Shown here in pieces: positions 14,504 through 18,017 of a stretch of 18,017 bases of DNA (position 1 is its first letter; the number at the start of each line of letters is the position of its first letter). The stretch lies in assembly GCA_003501525.1 (NCBI GenBank), contig DNPI01000126.1, positions 1 through 18,017 on the forward strand, written 5' to 3'. Under the pieces are notes generated by a model that made no database searches, was not told the origin of the DNA, and saw only the letters and a list, made by a program, of their open reading frames with translations. Made by a program: the position numbers and the translations under genes. The DNA is from Planctomycetota bacterium. Lineage in GTDB: Bacteria; Planctomycetota; UBA1135.

Positions 14504-15435
14504 TTGATCCGGTCTCCCGGGGCAAGAGGAAATCCGCGAAGGAATTCGGCAACAGGAAGAGCTTGTCGGCCGGGGCGTTGAATCTCTGTAATCAAAAAGG
14601 ACCCATCGCCACAAGCAACCACCAACCCTTCTTCATCCGCGGTCACAATGACGCCAGGGCTCTCCCCCTCCACATTCGCGGCCACCCGCCCACCAAGGAT
14701 GCGAACGTAATCCTCTCCGGCCAGCGACGTAAAAGCCCAAGGCCAGCCTGAATAGGCCCTCACGCATCTATCAATTTCAGTGGCCGATAGGCCCCAATCG
14801 AGGCGCCCGTCTTCTTTCTGGACCTTCCTGCAAATGGTCACGCATTCAGGATCCTGCTCCTCTCCCGGAGGAAGCGGGCCTTCGCCTAAAGAGGTAAAGA
14901 GGCTCTCTAAAAGTAAGCCCCCCTCCTGCGCCAATGATGCCTGGAGAGATCGCCCTGTTTCCCGCGCCCCAATTTTCACCCTCCTGCTTAGAAGAACCGG
15001 GCCAGCATCCAATGCTAAAACCATTTTTTGAACACAAACACCCGTCGAAGCATCCCCTGCAAGTATCGACGCTTGAACAGGGCTGGCACCTCTCCAGCGA
15101 GGCAAAAGGGACCCGTGCAAATTAATGCACCCAAAGCGCGGAAGATTAAGAAATTCCGCGGTCAATATCTGGCCATAAGAAACCACAACCCCTAAATCTG
15201 GTCGCAACTTCTCAAGAGCCGCCAAGGACTCTCCACCGGAGGCAACCGGCGGCCTTAAAACTGGAATCCCCGATGATTCCGCCAGAGACACTAAATTGTT
15301 TGCCGTTGTGGACAACCCGCGACCCCCTCTTTTTTCCGGAGGAGTTATTAAACCAACAACTTCATGCCCACTGCTGAGGACAGCCTCAAAAGAGGGGATC
15401 CCAAAGGGCGGAGACCCGATGAACAGAATTCGCAT
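14500..15435 (-). CDS. fmt: Methionyl-tRNA formyltransferase
   Basis: Formylates initiator Met-tRNA using 10-formyltetrahydrofolate. The N-terminal catalytic domain holds the conserved N and H in CINLHGSLLPRWRGASP and the D in LDAGPVL. The C-terminal OB-like tRNA-binding domain starts near YSGWPWAF. Length is 311 residues from the ATG at 15435, which has AGGAG 4 bases upstream. An in-frame TTG one codon earlier is too close to that site. The partner gene def (peptide deformylase), often next to fmt, is not in the window; a thioredoxin gene takes the upstream position, 33 bases away. Confidence 0.96.
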   Translation of the reverse strand: MRILFIGSPPFGIPSFEAVLSSGHEVVGLITPPEKRGGRGLSTTANNLVSLAESSGIPVLRPPVASGGESLAALEKLRPDLGVVVSYGQILTAEFLNLPRFGCINLHGSLLPRWRGASPVQASILAGDASTGVCVQKMVLALDAGPVLLSRRVKIGARETGRSLQASLAQEGGLLLESLFTSLGEGPLPPGEEQDPECVTICRKVQKEDGRLDWGLSATEIDRCVRAYSGWPWAFTSLAGEDYVRILGGRVAANVEGESPGVIVTADEEGLVVACGDGSFLITEIQRPGRQALPVAEFLRGFPLAPGDRIK

Positions 15436-15468
15436 CAAGCTCCTAGGGGGCCCATGTGGGCACAGTTC

Positions 15469-15792
15469 TTATAGATGAGACTCTGCGAACGACTCGAGGT
15501 CTCCGTAGTCCATCATTCCCAAATTTCTCCCGACCTCTTCCCCGTTTTTGAATACTAAAAAGCATGGAATAGACATTACGCCATACTCCATCGGCTTCGA
15601 GGGATGATCCTGTGTATTGTGTTTTAAAACACGAAGGCGGCCTTCCATCGACTCCCCCAGCTTGTCAATTGCCGGCTCCATGGCCCGACAAGGGCCACAC
15701 CACGGAGCCCAAAAATCAACAAGTACCGGGAGCTCGGATTCAATAACATCCGCTGCAAAAGTTTCGTCTGTCGTTTCGGGGGTATTTGCCAT
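15469..15792 (-). CDS. Thioredoxin
   Basis: Small cytoplasmic disulfide reductase, 107 residues from the ATG at 15792. The active site FWAPWCGPC places the redox pair at C32 and C35. The expected cis-proline loop reads MSIPCF, so a third cysteine directly follows the cis-Pro where Thr is usual. The central VLKHNTQDHP differs from the common VDVDEN-type stretch, so this may be a specialised paralogue. A GTG at 15813, 3 bases after the scpA stop with GAGGG about 8 bases upstream, would add 7 residues and is a serious alternative start. The gene sits between scpA and fmt, an arrangement with no obvious functional logic. Confidence 0.9.
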   Translation of the reverse strand: MANTPETTDETFAADVIESELPVLVDFWAPWCGPCRAMEPAIDKLGESMEGRLRVLKHNTQDHPSKPMEYGVMSIPCFLVFKNGEEVGRNLGMMDYGDLESFAESHL

Positions 15793-15816
15793 AATTTCTG
15801 TTCGTAGGGGCACACT

Positions 15817-16770
15817 CTACGTGCCCTCTTCCGGGCCAGCCAGCGAGACCCCAGGATCAGGGCCTAAAAGTTCGCCAACCTCTCTCTCGCCCGATTCTGG
15901 GCCTGAGTGAAAATCATCGTCAACGTCATCAAGGTTTAAGTCCCCGGCCCCCTCCTGCCAAACGACCTCAATGTCCTCGAAGGGGGCTGATTGGCTTAAA
16001 TCGACCTGTTGCTGTTTCGCAAGCTCCAAAAGCGCAACTAAATAATAGACCGCATCTCCTCGGACTAAGCCGCGATTGTCCTGTAACAGCTTCCGGAGGC
16101 TCGATGATTTTTCAGACTGAAGTTTTGTCCAAAGCTCTGTGACATATGCGCGCAGTGGCCGCCCAGAACGACGTACCCGGTGGGGGCGGAGAAAACCTGT
16201 TTCTTGCTCTAAGCGTGCCACGACGCGGAGAAGATCCCAAACAGAAACCTCCCCTAGATCCCACTCTTGCTCCTCTTCGCCCTCATCTTTATCGCACTGG
16301 CCTGTCCAGCGCCCCCCAGCCGCCAGAAGAGACTCCCGCTCGTCTCTCCGCTCCCCCAGAGCATCGGCCGCCTCTCTAAGGGATTTGTAAGCCAGCAGCT
16401 GCTGCACCAATTCTTCGTTGGGGTCGAAGGCGTCCTCTTCCATCTCAACCTCTTCTCGAGGGTCAAGCGCACGACTCTTAATTGCAATAAGGGTAGCTGC
16501 AACAACTAAATAATCAGCCGCCGCATCAACGTCAACGCGGGGAAGGGCCCGAACGTGCCGGCAGTAATCGTCACAAACCTGAGCGAGAGAGATTAAGTGT
16601 ATTTCTACCTCGCGATCTTTGACTAATTGCAGCAAAAGGTCCAAGGGGCCATGAAAAACCCGGTCAAGATGAACGGTGAAATCTTCCTCCTTAAGCCTCG
16701 AGGGTGAACCTGCGAGAGCATGGACCGGCTTCGAGGGCGGGAGGCTCTCCGGATTGACGGGCTCAATCAT
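15817..16770 (-). CDS. scpA: Segregation and condensation protein A
   Basis: Kleisin subunit of the bacterial SMC condensin, bridging SMC heads during chromosome organisation. The signature FHGPLDLLLQLV (39-50) and VDAAADYLVVAATLIAIKSR (81-100) mark the N-terminal SMC-binding part. The C-terminal winged-helix region lies near 235-273 (GDAVYYLVALLELAKQQQV). At 317 residues it is longer than the usual 240-270. The extra length comes from an acidic central linker (for example KDEGEEEQEW, 161-170) and an acidic C-terminal tail after 275 rich in Asp and Glu. No scpB follows; a thioredoxin gene does. The ATG start lies 3 bases after the protease stop. Confidence 0.9.
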   Translation of the reverse strand: MIEPVNPESLPPSKPVHALAGSPSRLKEEDFTVHLDRVFHGPLDLLLQLVKDREVEIHLISLAQVCDDYCRHVRALPRVDVDAAADYLVVAATLIAIKSRALDPREEVEMEEDAFDPNEELVQQLLAYKSLREAADALGERRDERESLLAAGGRWTGQCDKDEGEEEQEWDLGEVSVWDLLRVVARLEQETGFLRPHRVRRSGRPLRAYVTELWTKLQSEKSSSLRKLLQDNRGLVRGDAVYYLVALLELAKQQQVDLSQSAPFEDIEVVWQEGAGDLNLDDVDDDFHSGPESGEREVGELLGPDPGVSLAGPEEGT

Positions 16771-16773
16771 TGC

Positions 16774-17433
16774 CTAAAAAAATCTCCCCAGCTCCGGCAT
16801 CGCGACCAGTGCGTAAATCAAGTCGCTTAGCCAACGAATTCCCGCCCAAAGGATTTCTCGGAACGGTGGAACCCAAAGGAAAAGGCCAAGAATAATAAAG
16901 ATGCCCCACCGCTCCAGGCCCATATAGGTTCGCAAGGCCTGAGGGGAAAGAAAGTACATCACTACCCGGGAACCATCCAGGGGCGGGATTGGTATAAAGT
17001 TGAAAACAGCCAAAAGGACGTTGGCGAATACCCCTATTTGAAGAACCCCAACTCCCCAGCTGCCATCATCCCACACTCCGCTATGCAACAAAACCGACAG
17101 CAGCGCGCCCCATACGATGGCCTGCAGAATGTTGCTGACCGGGCCCGCCGCACCAACTAGCGCCCAATCTCGGCGAGGGTTTCTTAGTAGGTCCAGTTGC
17201 ACAGGAACCGGCTTTGCGCCTCCAAAAATAACGCCGGCACTGGACAAGATTAAAAACGCCGGCAACAGAATGGTCATGAACAAGTCAATGTGCGGAATGG
17301 GGTTAAGGGTAACCCGACCTAGGCGTCTTGCTGTCGGGTCCCCAAGCAAATCTGCAACCCAAGCATGAGCGGCTTCGTGAGTCGTAATTGCCAAAACAAC
17401 GACAACTACGGTAAAGATGATGGGTAAGTCCAC
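16774..17433 (-). CDS. M50 family site-2-type intramembrane metalloprotease
   Basis: Multi-pass membrane zinc protease related to the compact M50B group (no PDZ domain). From the chosen GTG at 17433 it has 219 residues. HEAAH (19-23, the HExxH zinc motif) lies in the first membrane segment, VGAAGPVSNIL is the conserved helix around 93-103, and NFIPIPPLDG supplies the third ligand D153. The frame is open to 17724, but that extension runs antisense through kdsD. The chosen GTG has GAGG 5 bases upstream. Compact relatives often sit next to scpA or trpS in other genomes. Substrates are unknown; linking it to the ECF/anti-sigma pair about 11 kb away would be speculation. Confidence 0.9.
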   Translation of the reverse strand: MDLPIIFTVVVVVLAITTHEAAHAWVADLLGDPTARRLGRVTLNPIPHIDLFMTILLPAFLILSSAGVIFGGAKPVPVQLDLLRNPRRDWALVGAAGPVSNILQAIVWGALLSVLLHSGVWDDGSWGVGVLQIGVFANVLLAVFNFIPIPPLDGSRVVMYFLSPQALRTYMGLERWGIFIILGLFLWVPPFREILWAGIRWLSDLIYALVAMPELGRFF

Positions 17434-17515
17434 GGGAGCCTCATTCTCGCGCCGCCAAAGGGTCCCTACAATACTCAACAGAATGTCGGTCCCGCCCGTA
17501 GTAGAACCCAAACCA
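17434..17515. promoter_or_regulatory. Divergent promoter region between the protease gene and kdsD
   Basis: This 82-base spacer must drive both kdsD (+) and the protease-to-isomerase run (-). TACAAT (17467-17472, + strand) matches five of six bases of a sigma-70 -10 element. The region 17 bases upstream (TTCTCG, 17444-17449) matches the -35 consensus only poorly. No terminator or long repeat is visible. Confidence 0.3.
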
Positions 17516-18017
17516 ATGGTTTTTGATCCCAAACAAGCCCGCTCAAGGGGCCGAGAGGTCCTCAAGCTCGAAGCCGAGGCCCTTTCTCGGGCCCATGGGA
17601 ATCTAGATGAAACTTTCGAAGACGCTTGCGAAATGATTCTCAAGTGCCAGGGTCGGGTTGTGGTAACCGGCATGGGCAAGGCCGGACTCATTGGCGGCAA
17701 AATCTCTGCAACATTTGCAAGCACCGGAACTTCGAGCCTGTTTCTGCATCCAGGAGAAGCCCTTCATGGCGATTTGGGTCGCGTGCGACAAGAAGACGTT
17801 GTTCTTGCGCTCTCCAAAAGCGGGGCAACTCCGGAAGTTGTCCGGCTTGTCCCGGCTGCCCGGTCTATTGGGGCCTCAGTCTTGGCAATCTGCTCGACCT
17901 CTCAGACGCCGCTCGGGGAAGAGGCCGACATCGTCCTTGAACTCGGAGAAGCTCCAGAGGCGTGCCCTCTGGGACTTGCTCCGACTGTCAGTACAACCCT
18001 AATGCTCGCAATTGGCG
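17516..18017 (+). CDS. kdsD: Arabinose-5-phosphate isomerase, 5' part (runs off the window)
   Basis: Converts ribulose 5-phosphate to arabinose 5-phosphate, the first step to Kdo of lipopolysaccharide. Only the first 167 codons are present, and the frame is still open at the end of the window. The SIS sugar-binding domain is clear: TGMGKAGLIGGK (51-62), STGTSSLFLHPGEALHGDLG (69-88), LSKSG (99-103) and EACPLGLAPTVSTT (148-161), the last being a strong KdsD/GutQ signature. The CBS domains that follow in full-length enzymes lie outside the window. The ATG at 17516 gives a normal N-terminus, though no clear Shine-Dalgarno precedes it. The gene implies a Gram-negative outer membrane. Confidence 0.93.
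   Translation, partial: MVFDPKQARSRGREVLKLEAEALSRAHGNLDETFEDACEMILKCQGRVVVTGMGKAGLIGGKISATFASTGTSSLFLHPGEALHGDLGRVRQEDVVLALSKSGATPEVVRLVPAARSIGASVLAICSTSQTPLGEEADIVLELGEAPEACPLGLAPTVSTTLMLAIG

Noticed and set aside
14504..14614. 37-residue N-terminal extension of rsmB
   Set aside because: It overlaps the end of fmt and is Ser/Arg/Cys-rich without homology; the ATG in the ATGA overlap is the natural start.
4986..17433. Regulated proteolysis system linking the ECF pair with the M50 protease
   Set aside because: The genes are about 11 kb apart in different transcription units and the protease lacks the PDZ domain of RseP; nothing in the sequence ties them together.
17434..17724. N-terminal extension of 97 residues on the M50 protease frame
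   Set aside because: It runs antisense through the start of kdsD, has no membrane-protease sequence, and the GTG at 17433 with a GAGG site gives a normal N-terminus.
17626..18002. Two + strand open frames of just over 100 codons near the end of the window
   Set aside because: They are out of frame with kdsD, which has unmistakable SIS-domain motifs across the same bases.

Overview
The window is ordinary bacterial chromosome: a dense, mid-GC (about mid-50s % by eye), mostly housekeeping stretch with almost no non-coding DNA. The final gene is kdsD, part of Kdo and lipopolysaccharide synthesis, so the host should have a Gram-negative envelope. Several traits would fit a Planctomycetota-like or other deep-branching environmental lineage: a secreted sulfatase, a signal peptidase with a very large internal insertion, a xylose-isomerase-like barrel protein, and a protein with AAA-ATPase-style winged-helix repeats. 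No single gene proves that assignment. I see no insertion sequence, integrase, phage gene, CRISPR array or toxin-antitoxin pair.

Layout. Bases 1-24 are the 3' end of a tRNA (CCA included), followed on the + strand by a compact M29-aminopeptidase-like gene. It converges on a seven-gene minus-strand run transcribed from about 8075 down to 1106: mgtE, lepB, an ECF sigma gene, its small membrane partner, selU/mnmH, purF, phhA. These genes overlap by 4-8 bases or lie 5-45 bases apart, so they probably form one operon. The run combines magnesium transport, protein export, stress-type transcription control, tRNA modification, purine synthesis and phenylalanine hydroxylation.

From a 92-base divergent spacer a three-gene + strand unit starts at 8168. 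It encodes an unrecognised two-repeat protein, a DRE-TIM (isopropylmalate/homocitrate synthase-like) enzyme, and a secreted sulfatase that begins immediately after the enzyme's stop codon, in the same frame. Its 3' end overlaps the 3' end of a second seven-gene minus-strand run (about 17433 down to 11813): M50 site-2-type protease, scpA, thioredoxin, fmt, rsmB, a small membrane-anchored orphan, and a sugar-phosphate isomerase-like protein. This second run groups chromosome segregation, initiator-tRNA formylation and rRNA methylation. Divergent from it, kdsD starts at 17516 and runs off the end.

I did not find a convincing undescribed system. The best leads are the two-repeat protein at 8168-9211 and the insertion inside the signal peptidase, followed by the unusual overlap architecture around the sigma factor genes. 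There is no gene-free stretch longer than 300 bases.
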